Shown here piece by piece: positions 46,507 through 58,127 of a stretch of 64,000 bases of DNA. The stretch is taken from NCBI RefSeq assembly GCF_019578655.1, contig NC_063259.1:11870489-11934488 (forward strand). Direction: 5' to 3'. The notes under the pieces were generated by a model that saw only the letters and a list, made by a program, of their open reading frames with translations, searched no databases and was not told the origin of the DNA. Every line of letters begins with the position of its first letter. The first letter of the stretch is position 1. A program made the translations under genes and the position numbers. The DNA is from Ricinus communis (Eukaryota; Streptophyta; Magnoliopsida; Malpighiales; Euphorbiaceae).

Positions 46507-48785
46507 ATCTGCATGCGTCCAAGTGTCTCTAGCGACTACAAAGACTACAAGGCTTTTCAACCTAATTGAGAACACGCTAACTAGTCATAGAGACTAGCAC
46601 GGAGAAAGGGATTCACCACTCGGATAATCTCCAGGACACTTTTACTAATTGAGTGGCGTATTAAATTCCATAAGGAAGCTTGCCACATCTAGAGATGGAT
46701 CCGGAAGCCAATTTTCTTATTTGTGTATCCCTATTTTTAATTTTGTTATTTGATTGGTTATTCCCTATAAATACAACATTTATAATTCTATAATCAATCA
46801 CTACAGCATTTGAAGTCCACTTAAGTCTAGCCCATTTTAGTTAAGTCTAATTCCCAATTATATTGTTAGCCTAAGTTTACTACTCAATTATGCTTAAGTG
46901 GCCCATCTAGTATACCTTAATTATAAATATTGCTTGATTACCAAGTTTTATTATAATTGGGCTATATTTCTCATGCCACGGCTCGATTCAATCTCCCTAT
47001 TCTAAGTTAGTCCATTAATTAACTTTTAATCTACCTATTCTAAGTGGGCTACATTTTTCATGACAAGGCTCGATTCAATCTCCCTATTCTAAATGAGTCC
47101 ATTAATTCACTTTTAGATATGGAAAAAGTCTACTAAATCTAAATAAATTTTAATTTAGGCCCAAATTACCATTATTTAACTTATGGACTATACTTTATAT
47201 GAAGAGCCCAAATTTTAAGCATATGTCTAGGTGTCGAATTTCAATTAATAATCGTACAATAATTATTTGCCATTCACCCATCAAAATAAAGCAAAAATAA
47301 AGAAATCAGTAAATCTAAATTATTACAACCATTTCTATAACTAATAAACTTTTAAAAGAATGACTAGACTAGGTAAAAAAGGTTAAAAACATCAAAGGCT
47401 CAAAATTTGCAAAATATGACAAATTTGGAATGAACAACCCACCGATGATATCATAGAGTCAGGGCTCAACACGGCCGATTGACTCGCTCTACTTTAGATC
47501 AATTTTGATTAATTTAGGCACTCCAATCCTGAATTTCCAATTTACATTCATAAAAACACGTGAAACATGGTTAGCAACATGCAAGGAACAAATTAATGTA
47601 TAAAATAATTAATTTTTTGGCAACAAAATGTCAAATAAACTTACCATAAGTAAATTTCCTAATATGGAAGTTTCTACAGCAAATGATAAACTAATCATGA
47701 AATCCTAATTAATTTATACTAATACCCATAAATCAACATCAACTTAACTATTAACTCATATACATGATTATAAGATTTAATATCCAAGAATAGAAGTTAT
47801 CTGTTTCAAAATTTAGGAAACATGCATAGAGTTAAAATACATAAATCTCATAAGAAACTTGATTCTAAGTATGTTAATTATAAGAAAACAATCACAATAG
47901 GTAATCATGTTATTCCTAACATGTTTCTAATAATTAAAGCAACAATCAAAATACAAAAGAGAAAATCAAAAGGAAGTAGAAATATGATGATGTGATGTGA
48001 TGTGAAGTGATTTGAAATTCTAAGGTTGTCACCGTATTGTGAAGATCTTTGAGTCTAAGCTGACGAGGAGGAGGTTGAATCAAATATAGGGTAGAAGTAT
48101 AGAGTCTGTAGGGTTTATTTTGTTATTTATATTGCTGAAAATTTACTGTCGTTCTATTGAGAATTTTCAACCTCCTTAAGCTTAGGGCTTCCTATTCTAT
48201 TTATAGGAAAAAGTTTAACAAGCCCTAAAAGCTTTTTGATATACGTTCTCAACTTTTGATAAATATCCATAATTAAAGAATTAATTTATGGACTTATCAG
48301 GAGTGTTTATTAATAAATACTAAATAAATTATTAAAAACTTAAATCTTTATCAATAAAAGATTGTAAAAGATGTATTTTAATTGATTTTGACTTTTTAAA
48401 ATGAAAAATTACACAAAACGACGTAGATTTTTAAATTTGAGGCCAATCGAGACTATATAGAGCTAATTAGCTTTCCACAGAGCCGACAACTCTGTGTACA
48501 CACCGTAGAGTCGATTGGCTCAAATTTTGAGAAGTTTTCAAAAAATTTACTCTTTGGTCCCTAAACTTTTAGAATTTGCAACTTTACAAATCAAACTTAA
48601 GTCTTTCTATCAATTTAGTCCAAATTAATTTCAAAAAATAATTATTGGTTCAATTATTCACATCTCTAATTGTGATTTGACTGTCTTCAACCTCTCAAGA
48701 CTTGAGAAAAGCAGTAACTTTCATTATCGGATTTTTCGTAATTCCCTTAATATCTATATCTGGAAAATCGATGTTGACACCTACA
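46507..48785 (-). mobile_element. Inverted Tat LTR (copy 2), complete distal end
   Basis: About 2.28 kb; its distal end on the minus strand begins TGTAGGTGTCAACATCG at 48785. It splits an Athila integrase exactly between the zinc finger (48786 onward) and the catalytic core (46506 downward), so it looks like a solo LTR. No perfect target duplication is visible; GATA/GTAT flanks are at best a decayed one. The edge near 46508 lacks about 17 bp present in copy 1. Confidence 0.75.
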
Positions 48786-49334
48786 TATCAAAGATTTCAA
48801 ATTTAAGTATACCGCGTTGGAGCATCTCATCAAGAGATGAAATATTACATATATGTTGGCAACGATCACATTCTTATACAAAAGCATGACTATCCTTGAA
48901 CAGAGTTGGTCTATAAAACCCCAATTTGAGTGCCTTATGTGTGGTTCTATGTGCTTCATAATGTCCTTTTGCTGGTCCATTATATGATAGTGGCCAAGGA
49001 TGCTCATAGTTTCTAGTTATGCCACACATCTTCTAATTATCCTATCAATATAAATCTTAAACAAAAAAGGGTCTTTTCAAAAATAATATTTCAGATCAGT
49101 AAAGAATTTTTTCTTATGTTGATAAGAATACTCTTTTGGTAATTCCCTAACTACAAGATAATTTACAAAATCAGCATACCATGGAATAGAAAAGTTACAC
49201 TCACTTACCAAACTTACCATGGTGTACAATTGCTCATTTGAAAAATGATCATTAATGTCCTTATTCTGCGGCTCTTCTAAATATGGATTTTCAAGATTGG
49301 ACAAATGATCAGCTGCCAAATTCTCTACTTCCAT
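48786..49334 (-). pseudogene. Athila integrase zinc finger and RNase H linker
   Basis: Minus strand. The 49077-49334 piece is the linker with NLAADHLSNLENP, NEQLYTM, IPWYADFVNYLVV-ELP. It leads into 48747-49007 and the adjacent frame with the zinc finger remnant CDRCQ near 48860. The tandem LTR insertion starts right after it at 48785. Confidence 0.82.
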
Positions 49335-49760
49335 CTTATCTTATAGCTCCAAATCAAATTCTTGCAAAAGAAAGAACCATCTTATCAATCTCGGCTTTGT
49401 ATCAGTTTCAGAGAACAAATGTCTTAATGCTGAATAATCAGTATAGACAATCACTTTTGACAAGATCAAGTATAACCGAAACTTGTCAAAAGCAAAGATA
49501 ACCACAAGCAATTCTTTCTTAGTGGTAATGTAATTTGCTTGTGTTTTAGTCATCATCTTACTAGCGTAATTAATTGGTTGAAAATGCTTCTTCTTCCTTT
49601 TACCTAAACTAGCTCCAAATGTGAAGTCACTTGCATCACATATTAGCTCAAATGGTAGACTCCAATCTGGTGCTACCATAATGGGTGTATTGATGAGTTT
49701 TACCTCAAAAGTGGAAAAGGCTACCATACACTCCTCATCAAATATAAACTTAACATCCTT
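49335..49760 (-). pseudogene. Athila RNase H
   Basis: The 49341-49727 piece is an almost clean Ty3-type RNase [22 protein letters not shown] (first Asp), [26 protein letters not shown] (Glu), [15 protein letters not shown] (Asp), then [16 protein letters not shown]. All visible acidic catalytic positions are kept in this piece. Confidence 0.88.
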
Positions 49761-50640
49761 TTAGAAAAGCCTTATAAGGGGTCTACCAATTTTTGAGAAG
49801 TCTTTGATGAACCTCTAGTAAAATTCTGCATGTCTAAGAAAACTCCTAATTGCTTCAACAGATGAAAGAGGTGGCAGTTTTTTAATAATCTTAATATTTG
49901 CCCGATCCACCTCAATTCCCTTACTTGAAATTTTATGGCCTAATGCAATGCTTTCTTGTTCATAAAATGACACTTCTCCTAATTCAGCACCAAATTCATA
50001 ACTCACATCTGATGAGCACCCTCTCTAAGTTCTCCAAGCACTGATCAAATGGATCACCATGAACAGAAAAGTCATCCATGAAGACTTCCATGATATCCTC
50101 AACCATATCGTCAAAGATAGTTATCATGCACCTCTAAAATGTAGTTGGTGCATTGCACAAACCAAATGGCATTCTTCTATAGGAAAAAGTCCCATAGGGG
50201 AAGTCTTCTTTTAATCTTTCTCGAGGAAAGTAATCAAAAAAGAAAGAAGAACTCATCTTCTTTCTTTTATCACTTAGGAGCCGTGACATGCCATCTAGGA
50301 AGCAATAATATGAATGTCTGGAAAGTCTCTCTAACATATGATCAATAAATGGCAATGGAAAATGGTTTTTCCTTGTGTCATCATTCAGCTTTCTGTAATC
50401 AATGCACACTCTCTATTTGGTCACTATTCTTGTAGGGATTAACTTATTGTTCTCATTAACCACCATTGTCATGCCTCCTTTTTTTCGCACAACTTGTACT
50501 GAGCTAACCCATGAAATTTCTGAAATAGGATAAATTATTTCTACAACAAGGAGCTTGATCACTTCCTTATTCACTATCTCATTTATATTAGGATTAAGGC
50601 GTCTCTGAGGTTGCACCACATTCTTGAATCTCTCTTCTAT
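49761..50640 (-). pseudogene. Athila reverse transcriptase, partly rewritten
   Basis: Right to left: 50413-50619 has NEIVNKEVIKLL and WVSSVQVVRKKGGMT; 50134-50409 has MCIDYRKLNDDTRKNHFPLPFIDHMLERL, YYCFLDGMS, then about 20 unusual residues, then YGTFSYRRMPFGLCNAPTTF; near 50050-50100 lies the active-site FMDDFSVHG; 49815-50006 holds the thumb with ALGHKISSKGIEVD. The stretch replacing the usual GYNQI...EKTTFTC text contains a 13-bp inverted repeat (50238-50268). A frameshift or stop is present near 50010 and 50130. Confidence 0.87.
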
Positions 50641-51800
50641 AAGAATCTTATGTGTGTAAAAGGAGGGGCTAATACCTTGAATATCTACAATTTTCTATTC
50701 CACCTCTTATGCCTTCCTAACATCTCTAATAGCCTAACTTTTATTCCTTCATCAAATTGAAGCTCACAATAACTAAAAGTCTAGAACCCTCTATTAAGAA
50801 TGCATATTCCAAGTGAGATGGGAGCTTGGGTGGGTCTTCAATGAACGACTTTATTCTCTCTTCCTTAGGCATCTCAATTGATTCAAATGCCCTCTTCTTC
50901 ATTTGTTTCCTAGCCTCTAGATAGGCTAATTGCTCAACTACTTTTGAATTATCCAATTTTTTCTACTTCTGCACAAGACACAACTAAAGAGAATCTCTAG
51001 CAATAATAGAAATAGAATTGACAAGTACATGCTCTAACATATCATCACTACAATCCATATCATCAAGTGCAAGTGGGTGTTTCATGGCATTTAAGATTTA
51101 AAAGATTATTTGTTCATCCTCCTATCCTAAGAATCAGCTTGATATCATAAACATCAATAATGGCTCTAGTTGTAGCAAGAAAGGGTCTACCTAGGATGAG
51201 AGAAACATCAACATCATCATCCATATCCATGATCACAAATTCACAAGAAAAAATAAAATCTTGCACCTTAACCAACAAATCCTCAATGATACCCCCTAGG
51301 GTATATAACATATTAGTCAGCTAATTGAAAACTCAGATTGTTGGTTTAAATTCTCTTAATCCTAATTTCTTGAACAATTTATAGGGCATAACACCAATGC
51401 TAGCCCTTAAATCAACTAATGCACTATCCTAGGTCTTTTAGTTTTTCTAGTAATCTCCTCTAGATAATCACTGAGGTCTTCTCTGACAGATGCACCATTG
51501 ATACTTTCTTTAACTTTCTCTTGTTAGAGATGAGCTCCTTTAAGAATTTAATGTACTTAGGCATTTGCGATAAAGTCTCCATAAAAAGTATATTAATGTG
51601 CAATTGTTTAAAAGGTTCAAGAAACTTGTTGAATTGTGTATCCAATTTGTCTTTTTGAAGACAAAATGGATATGGCACACTTGGTTGATACTCCTTCACA
51701 ATAGGGATAGGCTTTGGTGATGTTTCTTCTTTCTCTTCCACCCTAGCCTCCTCACCCTTCTCTTCTTCAACTACCTCTTCAACCACCTCAGGTTATTTTT
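50641..51800 (-). pseudogene. Athila protease region
   Basis: Pieces at 51460-51786 (acidic linker rich in Glu, then FNKFLEPFKQLHINILFMETLSQMPKYIKFLKEL in pieces) and 51114-51311 (IIEDLLVKVQDFIFSCEFVIMDMDDDVDVSLILGRPFLATTRAIIDV in pieces). The active-site D-x-G region itself lies near 51340-51430 and is disrupted. 50741-50956 is the link to reverse transcriptase. Confidence 0.8.
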
Positions 51801-53290
51801 CTACTTCTTTCACTTCGACTCCCAATTTTTTTCTACTTCTCAAGATAATGACCTTGAGTTGCTCTTTAGGATTTGTCTATGTGTTGCTAGACAAGCTTTT
51901 TTAGGTCTTTCATACAAAAATCTTGTAATCTACCCCACTTGATTCTTTAAATTGGGAATTGAAACTTGTAGATTTTAAGAGTGGTCTTTGTAGATTGAAA
52001 CCATGTTTCAAAAGCTGAAATGAACTTCTCCATCATCTCTTCTAGATTACTCCTAGAAGGAGCCTGCTGATGATGATGTTATGGTTGATTTTACTGTTGG
52101 AATCCTGGTGGTGGAAGCATTTGTTGATTTTTATTTCCCCAAGAGAAATTCAGATGATTTCTCCATCTCGGATTATTAGTATTATTATAGGGGTTGTTCT
52201 GTTGCCTCAGAAAATTACCCACATAATCAACATGCTCCAGTTTTGCAAAGGTATTGCCATTCTAGTAATCTTGACTTTGGTGTCCACCCCTAAACTAATC
52301 ACAGCTCATAACTTACACTTGTCTTTCAGATGAAGACATAGTCAAAGCATCCATCTTCCTACTCATAGCCTCTAAGTGTACAATTACAGGTATCATACGG
52401 TCTACTATATGAATTTCGTTGCCTTTAACTCTTCCTTAATCTCTAGGATTCTGCCACTGATAGTTTGTGATTGCTATGTCTTTGATAAGATCTATAGCCT
52501 ACTCTGGGGTCATTTTGTTAAGTGATCCATCTGTTGCTACATTGATAGATTATTTACTTACATAGTTCAGTCCATTAAAGAATGTCTGAATTTGCAGCCA
52601 TAAAATTAGACCATAGTATGATAGCTCCTCAAAAGATCCTTAAACATTTCCTAACAATCATACAAAGTCTCAGTTTCCTATTGAAGAAAGCCTGTTATAT
52701 CATTCCTCAGCGTGCCAATCTTGGAAGGTGAGAAATATCTCTCCAAAAATTTCTCAACAAGTTGATTCCATGTTGTGAATGTATTAGTTGAGAATGACTT
52801 CAACCACTTCTTCAGTTTTTCCCTTAGTGAGAATAGGAATAACCATAGTCTGATGGCATCATCTGATATCCCATTGATCTTGAAGATAGCACAAATCTCT
52901 AAAATGTCATCCAAATGAGTATTTGGATCCTCATTTGGCAATTCATCAAACATACAAGTGTCTGCACCATCTGGCTTAAGTTGGGCTTAATCTCAAAGTT
53001 ATCTGCCACCACATTCAATCTAGCAATACTTGAAGTAGCCTCATTTAGAGCTAGTCTCATATACTCTTGCATGATTCTCTTCTGTGGTGGATCTACCATT
53101 CTATCCAGTTCCTTTCCTCTCCCAGATTTGGGCCCTCAGGAATCCCCTAATTATTAACCTATAGCTCTTGTAAAACTGCCACCATTCCATCCAAAGCTCG
53201 TCTCTCTCTTCTTTCCACTTCTTCCTCAAAGTTCTTTCCAACTCCAGGTCTTATGTGAGTAGATTCGAAGAACTAACTCTAGTCATGCAC
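51801..53290 (-). pseudogene. Athila gag, broken
   Basis: Right to left: a leader near 53290, then 52899-53099 (DPPQKRIMQEYMRLALNEATSS, DNFEIKPNLSQMVQT), then 52678-52953 with DELPNEDPNTHLDDILEICAIFKINGISDDAIRLWLF, KWLKSFSTNTFTTWNQLVEKFLERYFSPSK and LRNDITGF in pieces. This is the core of Athila gag. The C-terminal half (52670-51900) is stop-rich, with WG.NQ-type repeats near 52130-52230. Confidence 0.85.
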
Positions 53291-53407
53291 AAAGCTAAGT
53301 ACTTGTATAAGGAAAAACCATAAACGAAAGCAAATAAAAATTAAATAACAGTAAAATAAAAGATTCTAAATTACTAGTTTTTAAGTTACTAATAATATTA
53401 TAATATA

Positions 53408-53429
53408 ATCCTCGACAACTGCAATAAAA
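53408..53429 (-). other. Degenerate primer-binding site
   Basis: Plus text 'atcctcgacaactgcaataa' aligns with the tRNA-Asp type site at 444, with several changes, and is next to the LTR start at 53432. Confidence 0.6.
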
Positions 53430-53431
53430 TT

Positions 53432-54810
53432 TGATATGCGCTATGCACATGGCAAAATGAACCGGTCGTATCAAGTAATATAGTAAACAAGTAAGGGTTA
53501 TCATTACCACTAAGGACTAATTATTAATACTGCTTTCAAACCTTAATTAATATTCAACAATCGAATTGCTGTTTGGAATCTTAAAATTAAAGATTAACTA
53601 AAGTAAACTTGAAATTAAATTAAATGAAAAGATTGAATAAAGAAAGAGTCTACTCAGGTATTAAATCCCCCTAATCTATTTATGCATTTCATGAATCAAT
53701 TAACAATTAAATCAAACCAAAGAGCTAAATTGACATTCCTCAAGTTTAGATAAAAGCCTTTCTCAAGTGATTGAGCTCCTAATTCCTAATAGGAGAGCAA
53801 AAATCTCTTCTCTAACCAACTCAATTAGGTCATACATTAAATTTAAGAAATTATTATGTCAAAGAATCTTGTAGATCTATCTCTGGAATCCCAATCAATC
53901 CTTTATTTTTAAAAATGAACAATTCATAAAAGTTATCTCTAGTCAATTTTATGAAAATAATATTCAATTAATATATTGACTTATCAATTGAAATAAACAA
54001 TAAGAAATCATAGAAATAAAACAACTTAATAGTAATGATTCAATTGCATAACAAGTGGTTTAATCTATACAAAATAAGTTAGGATTCATCAACATCCAAA
54101 TAGCAAAATATTAGTTCTTACACACTCATATAAAAGACAGAAGAAAAGAGAGAATTTTCAAATTATTCGTGGCTGAAAAGATAAGAAAATCCTCCACTTC
54201 AATCTTCTAACCTTGAAGACAATATGTAGATTTGATGTTTCTTCCTTTAGAATCTTATATAAAGACTCTAAATCTCTCTAAAAATAATGTTCTAAAGCTG
54301 TTCTCTCTCTAGAAAAAAATGTAAAAAAGCTGAACTCTTTAAAATAAAATATAAAAATCCTTAAATAGTAAAGTCAACATAGAGTGACACGATAGCCGCA
54401 CGGGAATACTTCCTAGCCGTATCACGTTAACTAATTAGAAAGGCAAATTTTTGTCTAAGGTCACACGGAGACTACATGAGAAGAGACAGCTCCCTGTATA
54501 AGGTAGTGCAGGAATCGTCAGAATGTGCATATGATCTACACGGGAAGAGTACATGGCGAGGATGACTTTTTAGTTTAAGACCCTCATATTGGCAATTGGC
54601 GAGGATGGCTTCTCGTGTGCCTCCTGTGCCTCAATGTAACTTGTCTTTTCTTTTCGCACTCTTTGCTCGTGTTTTAGGCTTTTTATTCCTTTTTACTTCT
54701 TGACATGATTTGTCTTTTAATTTCCTAAAAAAACTGAGAAACATATTACTCTATTTTTAAATCAATATAAAATAAGGCATAATTATAAATCTTTTTAGCA
54801 CTTATCTAGA
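53432..54810 (-). mobile_element. 5' LTR of the large Athila element
   Basis: Begins TGATATGCGCTATGC on the plus strand and has the 'cgtatcaagtaatatagtaa' block usual just inside Athila LTRs. The outer end (about 54810) is an estimate since no partner LTR is present. Phrases 'agccgcacgggaa', 'tagccgtatcacg', 'cacacggag' at 54385-54475 are weak relatives of the GC-rich phrases in other Athila LTRs. Confidence 0.65.
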
Positions 54811-54863
54811 TGAGACTATTTTTGTAACCCTTACTCCTATAAATAAGTATAACAATCAAAAGA

Positions 54864-55190
54864 ATGATACACATAAATCAATCTCTTATACTCTCTCTAG
54901 TCTTTTTTATTATTGCTCTTTATTTAGAACATTATGTAGATTATGCTGGCCTTTTTACTTTTATCATTTTATTTATCTTTTATATGCGGTTCTTTCCAAC
55001 TGTCGATGGAGCCATTGATTACTTCAATCAAAGGATGGAAAGGCTCTCGTTCTCCCAAGTCAAATTATTAGTCAATCTCATATATGAAATGTTTTTTATT
55101 CTTTTTTATTTCTTAAAAGATTTTTGCGTTAAATTTAAGGAGTTGATTTTTGCATGTACTGAAATTTATAATTATCTATTTTCCACATAG
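54864..55190 (+). CDS. Small hydrophobic ORF, unknown
   Basis: A 108-codon frame rich in Phe, Ile, Leu and Tyr, with two long hydrophobic runs (about residues 7-42 and 70-90) that could be membrane segments. I do not recognise it. 'cctataaataag' lies 25 bp upstream of the ATG, too close for this ATG to be downstream of a start driven by that TATA; the internal Met at about residue 41 would fit better. AT-rich plant DNA gives such frames by chance, so it is only a candidate. Confidence 0.18.
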   Translation: MIHINQSLILSLVFFIIALYLEHYVDYAGLFTFIILFIFYMRFFPTVDGAIDYFNQRMERLSFSQVKLLVNLIYEMFFILFYFLKDFCVKFKELIFACTEIYNYLFST

Positions 55191-55645
55191 ATTTGTCAAA
55201 TACTTTGAACATATCTTAACCTACTTCAAAGGAAAAAAATCAATTTCGACGAAATAATCACTAATAAAATCAGATTTCTAGAATTAAATTTAATTATACT
55301 TAAAATTTGAAAATTTTAATAGAATTAAACTTTTAAATTAGATTTATACTAAATGAATTTTTAATTATTAATATTATTATTATTAAATTAATAAAAAAAC
55401 TAAATTAATCTAATTAATTAAAAAAATTAACAAAAAATGAATTTTTCCTTCAGACTTTTATATGTATTATAATATATGATAATTTTTTTTTCACTTTAAT
55501 CATTTTGATTAGTAGCATAACTATTTTTATTACTTTTTATTGCTTGTTTGAAAAAAAAATTATCATCTGTTAATTATGGGCTATTAAAAATATTTCTTTT
55601 TTGAGAATAACACACTATAATATCATTAATCAATATAAAATCACA
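55191..55645. other. AT-rich intergenic DNA
   Basis: Very AT-rich, with runs of 'aattaatt' and 'ttattatta'. No gene seen. It is the flank into which the next element inserted. Confidence 0.5.
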
Positions 55646-55651
55646 GTTGGG
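55646..55651. repeat. Target-site duplication, left copy
   Basis: GTTGGG directly before the LTR start at 55652; the same six bases follow the other end at 58411-58416. Ty3/gypsy insertions make 5-bp duplications, so the sixth base may be chance. Confidence 0.75.
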
Positions 55652-56936
55652 TGATGTGTCTTTTTTAGTACTCGCAAGTGCACGAACCGTTCCTATAGTA
55701 AAGGTAAGTTCACCACGAAGTCGATCTCTCAAAGAACTATAAGGTCACTTATTATAAAGACTAATTATCAACACAAAATAATAAAAGTAAATCTAAACAC
55801 TCTAAATCGTATGTTTGAGAGGATAATGGTCATAAAGTAAAGTAACTAAACAATAATAAATATGCAATGCAAATGCAAATGCTTATGATCTAAAACTATA
55901 TGCTAAAGATAGTATTTAATCTAGCAATTTACTTAGTAATCTCCTTGTTTTACTTTAAGCCTAGATCTAATGAATGAGACGGTGATGTGCCTTTTTTCCT
56001 AAGTCACTCAAGCTAATGATGCAACTTAGGTTTCTTATATCAACATAGATTAAAGTAAAAATGATATTTCTAATACTTTTAAACCTAAAGATTTTCATAA
56101 CAATTACTATTGCTAAATTAATATTATGGTTAACTAACAATAATAACTGAAACTAATAAAGATATGAAGATAAAAGAAATCATTCATTAAATAAATAAAT
56201 AACAAGGTTCATACAAAAGTAAAAAGACTAAATTAAACACTTATGAAAACTAGCCTAACATATTTAACCCAATGATCATGGTATTAAATAAAAAGATATA
56301 AAAAGTAAAAACTCCCTCTACATCAAGAATTTCTTCAAGTAGGAAGAAGATTGGTCCTCAGTCTTCACTTCTTGAAAAGCTCCTTAGATCCTAAAAAGAG
56401 TAATGAAAACTAAAACTATATGTTTATGGAAAAACTATAGAGAATTATGGAGAGAATAATGGTGGCAGGTGTAGAGAGCAGGTAGGAGAAAACTCCCCTC
56501 CTTCTTCCTTCATTTTCCTCATTAGGGTTTTGCAAAGATTTATACAGAGGAGAGTCCTCCTCTCAATAAATCTCTCTAGAGATGAGTATACTAATATAAG
56601 TCTATCTAATAGATAAGACTTTAAGTATCTTAATCTCCACCAAATACTATCTCATAAATAACTCTTAATATAAATCTTAATAATTATACAAAATGAACAA
56701 TATCCTTTGGGCCTTATAATTAGCAGTCCATGCGTCTTAATCTTGGGCCTTGACACGAATACGTCCCATTAAGCTTCTTTTAGCTCCATATTTTCCTCTT
56801 TTTGCTAATATTCCTGAAAATAGACAATTAAGCTTAAGTATGGCAAAAACACATATTTTCACCATTTCATATATAGAAATATATCATTAAAGCTTTAAAA
56901 TACCCTTAAATATCTATACATAATTTGGACCGATCA
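55652..56936 (-). mobile_element. 3' LTR of a deleted Athila-like element
   Basis: TGATGTGTC... to ...GGACCGATCA, about 1285 bp, followed by a polypurine tract complement. It aligns with the LTR at 31240-32564. Its last 285 bp recur at 58128-58410. Confidence 0.85.
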
Positions 56937-58127
56937 AATACCCCCACACTTAAACTTTTACTTGTCCTCAAGTAAATAGCAACTGAGAATTAACTTTTGC
57001 AAAAATCATGAAAAATATCCCTACTCAGTTTAAAGATATTATTCAAAAGAATCTCACTAATGCAAAGATCATGTCAACCCAAGAACATTTGAGTCATAAT
57101 AATTTTCTTTAAAAATATAAACTCAATCATTGTTAATCAAAAGACTGAAGCATCCAATCCTTCACACCTATTTCACAACAAATAGTCTAACTCATCTTCA
57201 AAGGATACAACTATGATGCATAATCCAAATTATCATATAACCCTATTCAAAAAGGTAAAACCTTCATTCAAAAACAAGAGATCAATAGGCATTTATTACT
57301 TGCTTTTGAAGCTCTTATACTTTTTCTTTTCTTTTCTTTATACCCCTTGGATTTTAATTTTTGATACTTGGGGTACTTCTTTCTTTCTTGAGATGTTATG
57401 CCTTTTTACGCAAATACAAACATGGATAATGAATGCACCTGGTTACTCAACAAAACATACATTAAGATGCTTTGCATACTTATAATCTTAATTGCCTTTT
57501 TACGCGAAAATCGACATTGGTCATGAAGATTCCCGGTTACTAAGCAACTAAAATTAGCGGAGTAGAATTATTAAACTTAGAGCTTTAAACTTGCCCATAT
57601 CATATCTCACAAACTTAGGCAAGCCAATTTAAATAACAAGGAAATTATAATCTAAATCATACACTTTTAATCATACCCATGTCGAATGTTGCTAAACTAT
57701 TCATCATGTTCATATACAAAAGATGAACACTTGATCATTTAAATGCAAATAACTCATGAGTTCATATTTATACATGTTAAAAACTAACTCAAGAGTTCAA
57801 GAATCTTAACATAATAGCATTCTTTCATCGACTCTTATATAGAACAATAAGAAAAAGCTAAGTGGAAAAATTTAAAATTTTGCAAAAGATTAACCAAAGT
57901 TGCTAATTCTCATGGCATATGACGTATAAAGTTTAATCGAAAAAATATTCTATTTCCCTCCCCCACACTTAAATTTGACATTGTCCTTTGCATATAGAAA
58001 AATAAAGAATAAAAATAGAGGAAAAAGATAGAATATTCCCCTGGAATTTTGCAATGCATAGTAAGCCATGAACTTGAATTCCAATCTCCACCATCCAAAC
58101 TTTAGAAGCACACTTGAACACACATTC
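56937..58127 (-). mobile_element. Internal remnant of the deleted element
   Basis: About 1.2 kb of non-coding 3' internal DNA. CCCCACACTT blocks lie at 56942-56951 (next to the LTR) and 57961-57970, each followed by a TTGTCCT block. No gag or pol remains. The 57213-57485 frame has no recognised motif. Confidence 0.7.

Larger units (their letters stand above)
42435..48661. repeat. Large tandem unit, copy 2 (~6.23 kb)
   Basis: Second copy of the unit at 36161. It differs by scattered substitutions and short indels, several replacing 5-20 bp (for example 17 bp lost at the LTR edge near 46508, changed text near 45000 and 47455). The right breakpoint (48661) lies inside the inverted LTR, whose remaining 124 bp follow. 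Confidence 0.92.

Noticed and set aside
36161..48661. Reading the repeated blocks as a CRISPR-like or satellite array
   Set aside because: There are two units of 6.2 kb made of retroelement parts, in a plant genome; spacing and content fit a segmental duplication.
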